Shown here in pieces: positions 56,140 to 64,000 of a stretch of 64,000 nucleotides of DNA (position 1 is the stretch's first letter; each line of letters opens with the position of its first letter). The notes below the pieces were generated by a model. The model made no database searches. It was not told the DNA's origin and worked only from the letters and a program-made list of their open reading frames with translations. The translations under genes were made by a program, and so were the position numbers. Location: contig JANQLS010000039.1 in the NCBI GenBank assembly GCA_028280485.1, positions 62,001 to 126,000 of the forward strand. The letters run 5' to 3'. The stretch is from Planctomycetota bacterium. Lineage in GTDB: Bacteria; Planctomycetota; UBA8108; JACQVS01.

Positions 56140-56808
56140 GAAGGTCCTCCGCAATGATTATTTACAGTAAGTCCCGGAGGCGGGATTTGAGTTCCCGAGT
56201 ATATTCAAATTTCTATCTCCAGTAACAATGAATTTAGGGAATATCCTTTGAATCCATCTCAATTCGGACACATTCACGTCCAATCTACGAACCAGAGACT
56301 TATCAGAAACCCTCAGGGGATCCCCCAAGAGCAAATCTTCAACGACTTAAATCCAACCCCCACTCTGGCGGTGCGGGATTAAGAGACAGATCCAGGTTGA
56401 CGGATAACTGGATAGGATTGGCAATGGAGGGCTATGTTGGGTCGCAACCGTTCGAATTTTCTAGTTATTCGTAAGGAAATGCTCCCCCCCTCGTAAGTAC
56501 GTCCTTTACAGCTTTGAACGCATCAGAAAACTTACGAACCTTCAGCCCGCGGTAAGCAGATAATATCCAACCTCAACATTTTAAGGTTCAGTTGTATATT
56601 GAAGGAATCCTGAGAGCACCGCGCGTTTCTATATACTATGCCTGGACTTATGGGATTCGGGCGTATCTATAGGCGAGGTCGACGAGATGATAATCAGATC
56701 AAAAACCAAATAAATTGGAACTCTCCTATTCTGAGCGGCATCCAGCTGATACAGACGTAATAAAAGTTCTTAATTCAACGATACTCAACTATTGAGGAGT
56801 TTTTAGGC
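56140..56808. other. Divergent intergenic region between ABC operon and pilin
   Basis: This 669-bp spacer holds the ABC operon promoter on one side and the pilin promoter motif (56717-56740) on the other. The middle part (about 56200-56650) shows no protein-like frame, no tRNA-like fold and no clear terminator. A short regulatory RNA cannot be excluded. Confidence 0.45.
56717..56740 (+). promoter_or_regulatory. Shared 24-bp motif GGAAYTC-N9-GAGCGGCA, copy 3
   Basis: GGAACTC, nine bases, then GAGCGGCA, ending 69 bp upstream of the intact pilin ATG. Conservation with copy 2 also extends leftward (ATTGGAA). GGAAC suggests an ECF sigma -35 element. Confidence 0.65.
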
Positions 56809-57183
56809 ATGAAACAAAGATTTCAAAAAAACCAAAGAAGACGTGGCGCCGCCATGATTGAGTATGCCCTACTCATCGCCGGAGTCACTTTAGTATCCGC
56901 TGCAGCAGTGTCTCTCTTCGGACACCAAACCAACGACCTTATCTCCGGTGTTGCCGCAGTCCTCCCCGGTGCTCACGCTGATGACAATGCTCCTATCGTA
57001 AGTGGTAAGCTCATCGAAACCGGTATTTCAGATCACGATGGAGATGCAGGAACGCCTGACGCTATCTCTCTCGGTATCTCTGACATCCTTGAGAACTCTG
57101 ATGGTTCTGTAGCTCGCTTAGGTCGAAACCTTGGAACTGGCGCTGACAATATCAATCAGTTGATTCTTGAAGTTGGGGAATAA
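56809..57183 (+). CDS. Flp-like type IVb pilin (intact, detached from Tad operon)
   Basis: The 124-residue protein has GAGGAG about 13 bases before ATG 56809. The basic leader MKQRFQKNQRRRG ends at Gly13, the expected prepilin peptidase site, followed by AAMIEYALLIAGVTLVSAAA with Glu at +5 and Tyr at +6, the Flp signature. At 124 residues it is roughly twice the usual Flp length; the extra C-terminal ~70 residues (SDHDGDAGTPDAISLGISD) are acidic and may form a surface-exposed domain. It is flanked by its own promoter motif and a terminator. Its broken sister lies in the Tad operon at 44770. It is probably the major pilin now. Confidence 0.88.
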   Translation: MKQRFQKNQRRRGAAMIEYALLIAGVTLVSAAAVSLFGHQTNDLISGVAAVLPGAHADDNAPIVSGKLIETGISDHDGDAGTPDAISLGISDILENSDGSVARLGRNLGTGADNINQLILEVGE

Positions 57184-57222
57184 TGCGTTCATAGCACCCT
57201 AAACTCGATATTAAATAATATC

Positions 57223-57267
57223 AAAAAGCCCGAAAGTCCGTCTAAATGGCGTCCTTTCGGGCTTTTT
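57223..57267 (+). terminator. Rho-independent terminator of the pilin gene
   Basis: AAAAAGCCCGAAAG pairs with CTTTCGGGCTTTTT across a 17-nt loop, ending in a T-run, 40 bp after the pilin stop. The A-run and T-run make it potentially bidirectional. Confidence 0.9.
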
Positions 57268-57655
57268 ACGTTTGTTATGGATTCTTCTAATCATATCGAT
57301 CAGCGCCGAATGTGCCGTCTTCACACTTTAATCAAACTTCGATCCCAACGCGACTCTCTATACAATCAACATTTACACGGTCTTTTATAACTGATGACCT
57401 CACCCTATTTATTAGTGACAGCATTCGAACCCCAACGGATAATCTGAATACTCATCCCTGAAATGAAGAAGTAATGGTCTTTCTATAATTATTCAGCGAA
57501 ACGGGCCATCGGTCGAATTGCAGCCGATATATGTACTCCGAACAACTACCCTGGGGAAATTCTTATCTTATTTAGTTCAATCGATATCCAATCTGGAAGA
57601 AAAATCGCTGATTTGGTAGAGATTCGTTCGCAAGCGTAGAATAGCTACCCAAGGA
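57268..57655. other. Intergenic region, nothing clear
   Basis: The spacer between the pilin terminator and the end of the LRR gene. No hairpin, repeat or plausible gene was recognised. Short frames near 57577-57655 run in a different phase from the LRR gene and look like chance. Confidence 0.4.
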
Positions 57656-59110
57656 TCACCCAGGATCGACAACAGGATTCCCTGAAACGTTAAACTCTTT
57701 AAAAGCATCGAATCGTTGAACATCATCGGGTAGCGAAGTAAGTAAATTATTTCCAACTTCCAACACTTCAAGATGATGAAGATGACTAATTTGATTGGGA
57801 AAATTTGTCAAAAGATTATTCCCGAGGAGAAGGCCCCTCAATGAGGAAAGGTTTTCGATTTCCTGAGGAAGCGCCTTGATTTTGTTACCACCTAAATAAT
57901 GCCTATAGAATGTAGTTACCCTTCCTGGGTATCTCAATTTTTCTGTTAGCCCCAAATTGAGGCTCTGAAGCTCTGTTAAATTTCCAATCGTGGTGGGCAA
58001 AATAGTTATGTGATTGTCCGAAAGGTCCAGATGAACGAGTTTCACTATCTCGCCGATCTCATCGGGAATCTCCTCGATTCCATTTCTTGAATATCTAAGA
58101 ATCCTCAACTCAGAAAGCTGGGCAACCCACTTATGAAATTGCTTCAGTTGATTGCTGTCTACGGAGAGCTCTTCGAGTTCTTTCAATGATCCAATGGAAC
58201 GAGGTAAATCGGTGAGTTGATTCACACTCAATCGGAGGTGTTTTAATTTGATCAAACCCTCGAAGGCATCTGGCAGTTCGGTTAATAAATTCTCAGTAAG
58301 ATCTAAATATTCAAGACTTTTCAACTCCTTAATAGAGTGAGGCAAGGATTGGAGTTGATTGTAAGAGGCATCTAATTTTTCTAACTTATTCAGTCTTCCA
58401 AGGCCCAAGGGAATGTTAGTAATTGAGTTATTTCTTAAGTTTAATGATTTTAAATTTTGAAATTCCCCGATCCATTCAGGGAGTTTTCCTAATTTGTTGT
58501 TCAAAAGGTCGAGTTCTTTTAATTGCTTTAAATCGCTTAAACCCGAAGGCAACCTTGACATTCCACTCCCTCTCAATAAAAGGCGTTCAAGGTTTGGCCA
58601 AATCTCTCCCGCAGAGACGGGCAATCTTAGCGGCATGCCACTTAAATTGAGATGACGTAATTGAGTGAAATTTAAAATCACATCTGGGAACTCGGTCAGA
58701 TTATTCGAACGAAGGTCAAGATAGCTTAACTGAGTTAAATGAGCTAAGTTCTTTGGTAACTCCTCAAGATAACAACCCTGCAAATCGAGTTTAACAAGAT
58801 GATCAAATTCACCGATCCAGCGGGGTAAAGAAGAGATCTGATTGAGACCGATCTTCAAACATCGAAGATCCTTAAAGCTTCTTAAACATGAAGGCAGTTC
58901 TTCTAAATTATTTTCTTCAAGGCTTAAAGTTCGAAGAGTAGTTACTTCACTCAGCCACTCTGGAATAAAATCAATCTCATTGTATCCAAGGTCTAAATAG
59001 GTGAGGCCAGGTATATCTAAAATTTCGGGCGGTACATGATCCAGCCCTTGACCGGCAAGACTTAATTCTTTCGAACCGTTATCTATAGCATCTTGGATAA
59101 ATTCTTCCAT
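57656..59110 (-). CDS. Leucine-rich-repeat protein (cytoplasmic, ~19 repeats)
   Basis: This 484-residue protein has no signal peptide and consists almost entirely of ~23-residue LRRs of the LxxLxLxxNxLxxLPxxI type (e.g. LKELDLLNNKLGKLPEWIGE), as in bacterial and ROCO-like plant-type LRRs. It is a protein-interaction solenoid; no kinase or GTPase domain is attached. Near residue 390-410 a 20-residue block interrupts an otherwise regular repeat (LNLG then GNKIKALP after the insert). The absence of an export signal separates it from the secreted proteins of the window. Confidence 0.9.
   Translation of the reverse strand: MEEFIQDAIDNGSKELSLAGQGLDHVPPEILDIPGLTYLDLGYNEIDFIPEWLSEVTTLRTLSLEENNLEELPSCLRSFKDLRCLKIGLNQISSLPRWIGEFDHLVKLDLQGCYLEELPKNLAHLTQLSYLDLRSNNLTEFPDVILNFTQLRHLNLSGMPLRLPVSAGEIWPNLERLLLRGSGMSRLPSGLSDLKQLKELDLLNNKLGKLPEWIGEFQNLKSLNLRNNSITNIPLGLGRLNKLEKLDASYNQLQSLPHSIKELKSLEYLDLTENLLTELPDAFEGLIKLKHLRLSVNQLTDLPRSIGSLKELEELSVDSNQLKQFHKWVAQLSELRILRYSRNGIEEIPDEIGEIVKLVHLDLSDNHITILPTTIGNLTELQSLNLGLTEKLRYPGRVTTFYRHYLGGNKIKALPQEIENLSSLRGLLLGNNLLTNFPNQISHLHHLEVLEVGNNLLTSLPDDVQRFDAFKEFNVSGNPVVDPG
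57892..57951 (-). repeat. 60-bp in-frame insertion within the LRR gene
   Basis: The insert encodes LTEKLRYPGRVTTFYRHYLG between the halves of a standard LRR consensus (LNLG | GNKI). It contains a short inverted repeat, TACCC-TTCCT-GGGTA, at 57917-57931. Its composition (many aromatic and basic residues) is unlike the LRR. It could be a small palindromic mobile repeat that inserted in frame, or an ordinary loop. Confidence 0.5.
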
Positions 59111-59257
59111 GTTTATTAATCGTAGTATGACCTTATTATTTATCAGCTGCCTTGTCTTAATACAATTTCAACGTCCAGCCCATTCATTTAAAACAGCGTT
59201 AGAAAATTCCCCAGACCCTTGCTAAAAGACAAACATTATAAGCCTGCAACCTTTTAA

Positions 59258-62059
59258 CTATTTTTTACTATCAACCTTCTTTGCCCCATATTTTTTAAAA
59301 TATTTTTCACCTAAAGCTTTAGCTTCTTCGATCTGCTTTTTATCTAGCGCTTCAAGTATATCTTTTTTAATATTCTGGGCGATATCGATATTACCGATGG
59401 AGGGGCTTAACTTATTAGCGGTGTGAAGCCAAGCATAAGATTCATAGAGATCCGGCTTAGGAACCCCTCTTCCTTCAAAATATAAGTGACCTAAAAAAAA
59501 CATACAAATGGGCGAACCGAGTTTAGCCCCTCTTAAGGAATGATTGTAACAGGAAAAATACGATAAAGCCTGTAAGTCTAGACGAGCCAAAACTTCGCAG
59601 CCTATCTTAGTATCTTTTACTTTTTGAGCATAAGATTTAGCCAAGGATTCATTTTTTGGAACGAGAACTTTTCCATTCACGCTATAGCCCTCGACAGCAT
59701 GATAAGCCATATCACGATAACCTAATGAACTCCCTAGATCACAAGCCCTTTGAAGCCATCGAATGCTAGTTGGCAAGTCTTTGATGATTTCGTCTTTAAG
59801 ATAGGCTCTATAGAGTGTCTCAATAGCGCCGACATCATCAGATTTTGCTAATGTGTTTAACCAATCAACAATTTTCTGTGCTTGCTCTTTTGTCTTCGAT
59901 TTTCTTATCGCATATCTGGCAAAATTATAGGCGAGACTTTTGTCATGATGAACAAGGGGGTGATTTTTTTGGAAATAAAGCTTTGCGAGCTCTAATAAAG
60001 CTTCGGGAACATCTTTTACCGCCAGAGCATCAAGTTTCAGAAAAGCTTTAAGCTCAAGTTCTTTTAATGCCTTCGAATAGATTTCAACTGCTTTGGTATA
60101 ATTTTTTTTATCCTCTAAAAGATACTGGTCGGCTTTTATCCAAAGTGCCTCGGGTATCTTCAATGCCACACCCTTATTAATAATCTCTTCAATAACTTCA
60201 ACGGGTGTTGTATTTGCCATTAAGGGAATCAAGTAAAGCCCTGCGACTAAATCTCCTTTCTTATAAGCTTTTTCAAACCAGGATTTTGCGAGCTTAGCAT
60301 CACGCTCCACTCCCCTCCCTTGGGAATACATATAACCTAGTAAGGCCATTCCCGGTGTGTAGTTCAGATTTGCTGTAGCTTTTGCATAGTCAAGAGATTG
60401 CAAATTTGAACCGAAAAGGGGATCGACGAGAAGGATATATGCGAGAAACGTCATCGCCGCCGGATCTTTTTTCTCCGCCAGGGTATGAACTTCTCTATAC
60501 AATTCAAGTCTTTCAAGCCCCGCTTTAGGAAAAGGCTTACGTTTGTATTTAAATTTCAGGATGCTAGCTCTGTTTTCAAGTGTCTTACTTTTTTCATAAC
60601 TTCTGTATGCTTGAAGGATACTTTTTCCGGTTCCAAAGCCCTTCCATTCACAACGCGATGCAGCCACCCAAGCTCGGGGTTCACCCCTTAAAGCCATCTT
60701 ACGGATCATTTGATATCCATCTTGAGGTTTAAGAGCAGGAGGATGCTTCACAAACAGAGGATGGTCTCCCTGAGCAATGAGAGAGCCTAATTCTATCGTC
60801 GCACCGGCTGAACCCTTTTTTGCGGCTGACCCAAGGAGCTTAAAAGCGCTTAAATGATGTTGAGGCTGGTCCAATCTAGAAAGATCAAATGTTGCCAGAA
60901 GGATGATACTTTGGAAGTAATTCTTACTGATAGCCCTCTTTAATACTTCTCGACCACGTGAAATTCGCCGATGGTGCTCAGGTCCCTTTAGGTAAAGTTG
61001 GCCTAAATAATAAGTGGCGAGAGGGTGTCTATTGTACTGCGCCTGGTTATTGAGCTCAGTTACTGCGTAGTAGTCATCCCCGAATAAGGCGGCCTCATAA
61101 ATGAGTTTAAAAGAACGATCAGGATCAGTACCCCGTAAATTAAATCCATATAGATATTTTGCGAATGGGTCGGGAGAGAATCCAGTGGCCGCTTCTTTGA
61201 GATTAGCCTTAACAATTTTTTGATCAGCCTCACCGAGAGAACGAATGTGACAATAATATGCGACAGTATTGTCAGGCTCATTAAAACTCCCAATTTCGGA
61301 TAAGAGTTTCTTTCTTAAACTTATACTTTCTTGATCCTTAGAATTGGCTTTCCCCTGCATCATCAGAAGGATCAGTAAAGTACGTTTAGCTTCTAATGCG
61401 AGTTTAGATGTTCCATTTGAAAGCTCCTTCAATCGATTATAAGCATCTTTGTCTCCTTCACGGGCGGCATAGAGATACCATCGAAGACCACCTCTGATAT
61501 AAGGTGCGTTATCATGAATCCCTTCCAAGTACCACGAACCAAGATCACGCATGGCAACTTCATACCCAGAAAAAGCGGCTCGTTTCATATAATGAAGAGC
61601 TTCCCCTCCCTGTTTTTTAGGATCTTTACGATGAAAATACATCGCAAGATCATGGGGAGCTTTCGGATGCCCCATACCTTCGGCTTTATAAAAGTATTGA
61701 AGGGCTTTCTTTTCATCCTTTTTAATCCCAAGCCCCCTGAGATAAAGTCGACCCAACTGCCGATAGGCATCCATTTGATCTTGTCCCGCAGCTAATTCTA
61801 AATACTCCTTTGCCTTCTTATAGTCGGGCTCAACTCCCAATCCATCCATGTAAAGAACTCCGAGGAGCAACCAAACCCGCGAATCCTTTCTCTCGAGATG
61901 CTTTGTGGCAATAGTAAGAGCTAACTTATAGTTTTTTTTATGGTAATTTCCCCAAGCGTTTAAGATCTCTTCTTCATGGTTTGCAAATTGAGCCACCAGC
62001 CCCGCTGAACAGAAAAGGGAGCCGATTAAAACTGTGAGAAAGGTTGCTCGGTAAACCAT
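59258..62059 (-). CDS. Secreted Sel1-repeat (TPR-like) protein
   Basis: The 933-residue protein has a signal peptide (FLTVLIGSLFCSAGLVAQ). Many Sel1-like repeats of ~36 residues follow along most of its length (LLLGVLYMDGLGVEPDYKKA, YRQLGRLYLRGLGIKKDEKK, LLGYMYSQGRGVERDAKLAK, FLGHLYFEGRGVPKPDLYES). Sel1 solenoids mediate protein-protein contacts. The start of this gene lies 50 bp downstream of the stop of the large unknown gene, so they probably form an operon. Confidence 0.9.
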   Translation of the reverse strand: MVYRATFLTVLIGSLFCSAGLVAQFANHEEEILNAWGNYHKKNYKLALTIATKHLERKDSRVWLLLGVLYMDGLGVEPDYKKAKEYLELAAGQDQMDAYRQLGRLYLRGLGIKKDEKKALQYFYKAEGMGHPKAPHDLAMYFHRKDPKKQGGEALHYMKRAAFSGYEVAMRDLGSWYLEGIHDNAPYIRGGLRWYLYAAREGDKDAYNRLKELSNGTSKLALEAKRTLLILLMMQGKANSKDQESISLRKKLLSEIGSFNEPDNTVAYYCHIRSLGEADQKIVKANLKEAATGFSPDPFAKYLYGFNLRGTDPDRSFKLIYEAALFGDDYYAVTELNNQAQYNRHPLATYYLGQLYLKGPEHHRRISRGREVLKRAISKNYFQSIILLATFDLSRLDQPQHHLSAFKLLGSAAKKGSAGATIELGSLIAQGDHPLFVKHPPALKPQDGYQMIRKMALRGEPRAWVAASRCEWKGFGTGKSILQAYRSYEKSKTLENRASILKFKYKRKPFPKAGLERLELYREVHTLAEKKDPAAMTFLAYILLVDPLFGSNLQSLDYAKATANLNYTPGMALLGYMYSQGRGVERDAKLAKSWFEKAYKKGDLVAGLYLIPLMANTTPVEVIEEIINKGVALKIPEALWIKADQYLLEDKKNYTKAVEIYSKALKELELKAFLKLDALAVKDVPEALLELAKLYFQKNHPLVHHDKSLAYNFARYAIRKSKTKEQAQKIVDWLNTLAKSDDVGAIETLYRAYLKDEIIKDLPTSIRWLQRACDLGSSLGYRDMAYHAVEGYSVNGKVLVPKNESLAKSYAQKVKDTKIGCEVLARLDLQALSYFSCYNHSLRGAKLGSPICMFFLGHLYFEGRGVPKPDLYESYAWLHTANKLSPSIGNIDIAQNIKKDILEALDKKQIEEAKALGEKYFKKYGAKKVDSKK

Positions 62060-62109
62060 AATTAAAAAGCCTATTGTCTTATAAATTTCTTAAACATGAC
62101 CGGGATATT

Positions 62110-64000
62110 TCACCGCGTTATTAACTCATCTCGGATATCTGGAAAGGGTAAGCCACCTTTAACTTCGATATGTGGTTTCGAACGGAGTTTTCCCCCGACA
62201 GTATTTAAATTGAAAACTTTTCCGGAGACTGAAGTTCGAGGAAGCTTGAAATCACGAGGCAAGTTGAATCCTTTAAATACTTGAGAACCCTTCCCCCATA
62301 CACTCTCAAGTATCTTTTTCTCAGCGGGCAGTAACTGAGACGCGACTGGCTTTTGCTTCCCGCAAAAGAAATATTCAAGCCAACTTCGTTCCAAGGTGAG
62401 ATCACTCCTGTTGATATCAGCATATTGTTCTTGTTTTAAATGCTTCAAAATTATTGCTTGGCATCTATTAACCAGATACTCATTAACCGATTGCGATAAA
62501 GTATTGCTGATAGAAGATGACAATTTTGATTCAAGGTCTTTACGGTCTTTCTCGATTTGGCTTCGAATAAACTTTTCATTCCCCTGCCATTGGTCGTATC
62601 CTTCAAGACCAACGTCTGAATTTGATGCAACTCTGCGATATTCGCGGTTAGATTTCCAGGGAGTAGTGAACTCTAACTTCTTGATGGCCTCTCCATATGA
62701 AATATAAACCGTTTGCTTCGCCGATCCCAGCCAGGATTGAATTCCAGTTTCATAGGAATAGACGAATTTTTTATTCGTCATAACTGTCTTAGGAGGAATT
62801 TTTTTTTCCGCAACCTTTAAATCCTGTCGCAAAGATTGCTCCCACTTTTTAGAATTTGCTAATTTTGTTCTCAGCCCAATCGCTCCGTTAAAATCGCCAG
62901 TGCTATTTGCTTCATCTAAATCTAACTCTAATTGCAAGGTCCTCTCCCTGGCCAACGCAATTCCCCCCTTTAAAGCATTCAACCTTTTTTTCCATTTTGA
63001 AATCCCCTCAGAATTGGGAATCTGAACTTTCTTGTAGTAATTATGTTTTGATTTAATTTTGGAATAGATGGGCTTAATTGAAAGTTCAGCCCGAGAGCTC
63101 GATGAAACGACGACTTTGGGAAGATCATTCTCAGATTCAAAATTTCTCCCAAGCCATCGCTGAGCGGGAGACGGAGTGATTTTAAGGGTATTAATTTTTC
63201 TTGGAAGTCGATTGGAAATTTCCACCAAAAATTTAGACGCCAGGGGCTTTAGCATCGGTTTAATTTGATTCAAGTTTTCATTTGAAAGCTTAGGAGTATT
63301 TCCGGTTAAAAGGCCCGCAGCGGTGCCATACAATTGAAGCTGCTTTGCCCTGGGGAAACTCTGGTTCACTAAATTTTTATATTCAGCGTCTAAATCCTGA
63401 ACGAACGATTTGGGAAACACGTTATGCTGATTTTTTATTCGTTTCAAAACTTCAAGTTTTATGGCTAAAGATTTTTTCTCCCACAGCTTTTTTTTGAGTT
63501 CGTTTTTTAGATCTAAGCTAAGTTGATCTTTTATCGATTGGGGCAAGAAACCATTCTCGATGACCGAACTCAACATACTTAGGCGTGTAGAGAGCTTCGC
63601 TGGACCCCACAATTCGTTTAAAAATTGTTGATTGAGGCTTAGACGCCAGCCTCTCAATTCATCCTCTGTCCCTTTTAATTTTGAAGAAATAAAGAGAGAC
63701 AGTTGTGTTTTTAAATCTAAGTTATTAATGAGTACCTTTTGGATATTCTGATACTGATCGGATTGATAATTCGTATCTTTATAAAGTTGCTGGGCGATTG
63801 CCAACAGCTTGATTTCATTGTTCGGATTATCGACATGCTCACTCTTTGATGAGTCAGAGTTTTTAACATCTACCAGCGTAGATAAAAGTTTTTTACAAAA
63901 CTCACTACCAAAGGTGCTTTCTTGCTGCTCATATCCGACAATTTCTGCGAGTAACTGAACTCGCTGGGAGTAATTACATTTTTCCCAAATTTGGTTACAG
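62110..64000 (-). CDS. Large protein of unknown function (partial, N-terminus outside window)
   Basis: The frame is open from 62110 to the window edge, at least 630 residues; the first possible start inside (TTG at 63804) is probably internal, because the upstream codons read through without a stop. The sequence is Lys/Leu/Ser-rich and mostly helical in the first part, with a likely coiled coil (GGIALARERTLQLELDLDEA). The second part contains SYETGIQSWLGSAKQTVYIS. I recognise no domain. It is co-oriented with the Sel1 gene 50 bp away. Function unknown. Confidence 0.65.
   Translation of the reverse strand, partial: CNQIWEKCNYSQRVQLLAEIVGYEQQESTFGSEFCKKLLSTLVDVKNSDSSKSEHVDNPNNEIKLLAIAQQLYKDTNYQSDQYQNIQKVLINNLDLKTQLSLFISSKLKGTEDELRGWRLSLNQQFLNELWGPAKLSTRLSMLSSVIENGFLPQSIKDQLSLDLKNELKKKLWEKKSLAIKLEVLKRIKNQHNVFPKSFVQDLDAEYKNLVNQSFPRAKQLQLYGTAAGLLTGNTPKLSNENLNQIKPMLKPLASKFLVEISNRLPRKINTLKITPSPAQRWLGRNFESENDLPKVVVSSSSRAELSIKPIYSKIKSKHNYYKKVQIPNSEGISKWKKRLNALKGGIALARERTLQLELDLDEANSTGDFNGAIGLRTKLANSKKWEQSLRQDLKVAEKKIPPKTVMTNKKFVYSYETGIQSWLGSAKQTVYISYGEAIKKLEFTTPWKSNREYRRVASNSDVGLEGYDQWQGNEKFIRSQIEKDRKDLESKLSSSISNTLSQSVNEYLVNRCQAIILKHLKQEQYADINRSDLTLERSWLEYFFCGKQKPVASQLLPAEKKILESVWGKGSQVFKGFNLPRDFKLPRTSVSGKVFNLNTVGGKLRSKPHIEVKGGLPFPDIRDELITR

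Noticed and set aside
56440..56475. GTTCGAAT-like T-arm suggesting a tRNA
   Set aside because: No acceptor stem, anticodon arm or CCA-compatible end could be folded around it.
1..64000. CRISPR array, prophage, IS element or replication origin
   Set aside because: No regularly spaced short repeats, phage or transposase genes, or DnaA-box cluster with dnaA/dnaN were seen.

Overview
This 64 kb chromosomal window most likely comes from a marine or aquatic planctomycete (PVC group). The evidence is the gene content: a DUF1592/DUF1552 pair, PVC-type beta-propeller/HEAT/CxxCH proteins, an arylsulfatase, many FG-GAP/VCBS and WD40 secreted proteins, and C-terminal dockerin-like EF-hand modules. Genus is not resolvable by eye. 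I saw no rRNA, tRNA, CRISPR array or intact insertion sequence.

Layout. 1-8.3 kb (minus): a partial ankyrin lipoprotein, a very large FG-GAP/ASPIC-UnbV/thioredoxin-like/TPR lipoprotein interrupted by one in-frame TGA, a small membrane-anchored STN-like protein and a WD40 protein. 8.5-22.3 kb: a catabolic/secretory block with DUF1592+DUF1552 (minus), a plus-strand operon (beta-propeller protein, sugar isomerase, PVC cytochrome) and a convergent PA14/propeller/HEAT protein. 22.5-25.7 kb: a lipoprotein, a sulfatase and a coiled-coil lipoprotein. 25.9-38.4 kb: four secreted proteins that all end in dockerin-like modules. One of them carries three near-identical 480-bp tandem units, and another carries a cohesin-like segment. 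39-51.6 kb: a His/Cys-rich protein, an ECF-like sigma factor and a Tad pilus operon (cpaC, two TadE/G-like genes, a broken pilin, cpaB, cpaE, cpaF, tadB, tadC, a TadD-like TPR lipoprotein). 51.8-56.1 kb: a MerC-like membrane protein and, convergent to it, a three-gene ABC exporter. 56.8 kb: an intact Flp-like pilin. 57.7-64 kb (minus): leucine-rich-repeat and Sel1-repeat proteins and a large unknown protein running off the window.

Main finding. The in-frame TGA at 2800-2802 is followed 10 nt later by a perfect 7-bp hairpin with a GGUCG loop, at nearly the spacing of the E. coli fdhF SECIS element. The two flanking reading frames together make one complete FG-GAP-ASPIC/UnbV protein. I read this as a candidate new selenoprotein family, normally annotated as two genes.

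Second finding. The motif GGAAYTC-N9-GAGCGGCA, with identical spacing, lies upstream of three genes: the intact pilin, the broken pilin inside the Tad operon, and the triplicated His/Asp-rich secreted protein. This suggests a shared promoter or operator, possibly used by the ECF-like sigma factor next to them. The Tad locus has apparently lost its in-operon pilin to a frameshift, while a detached copy stays intact.
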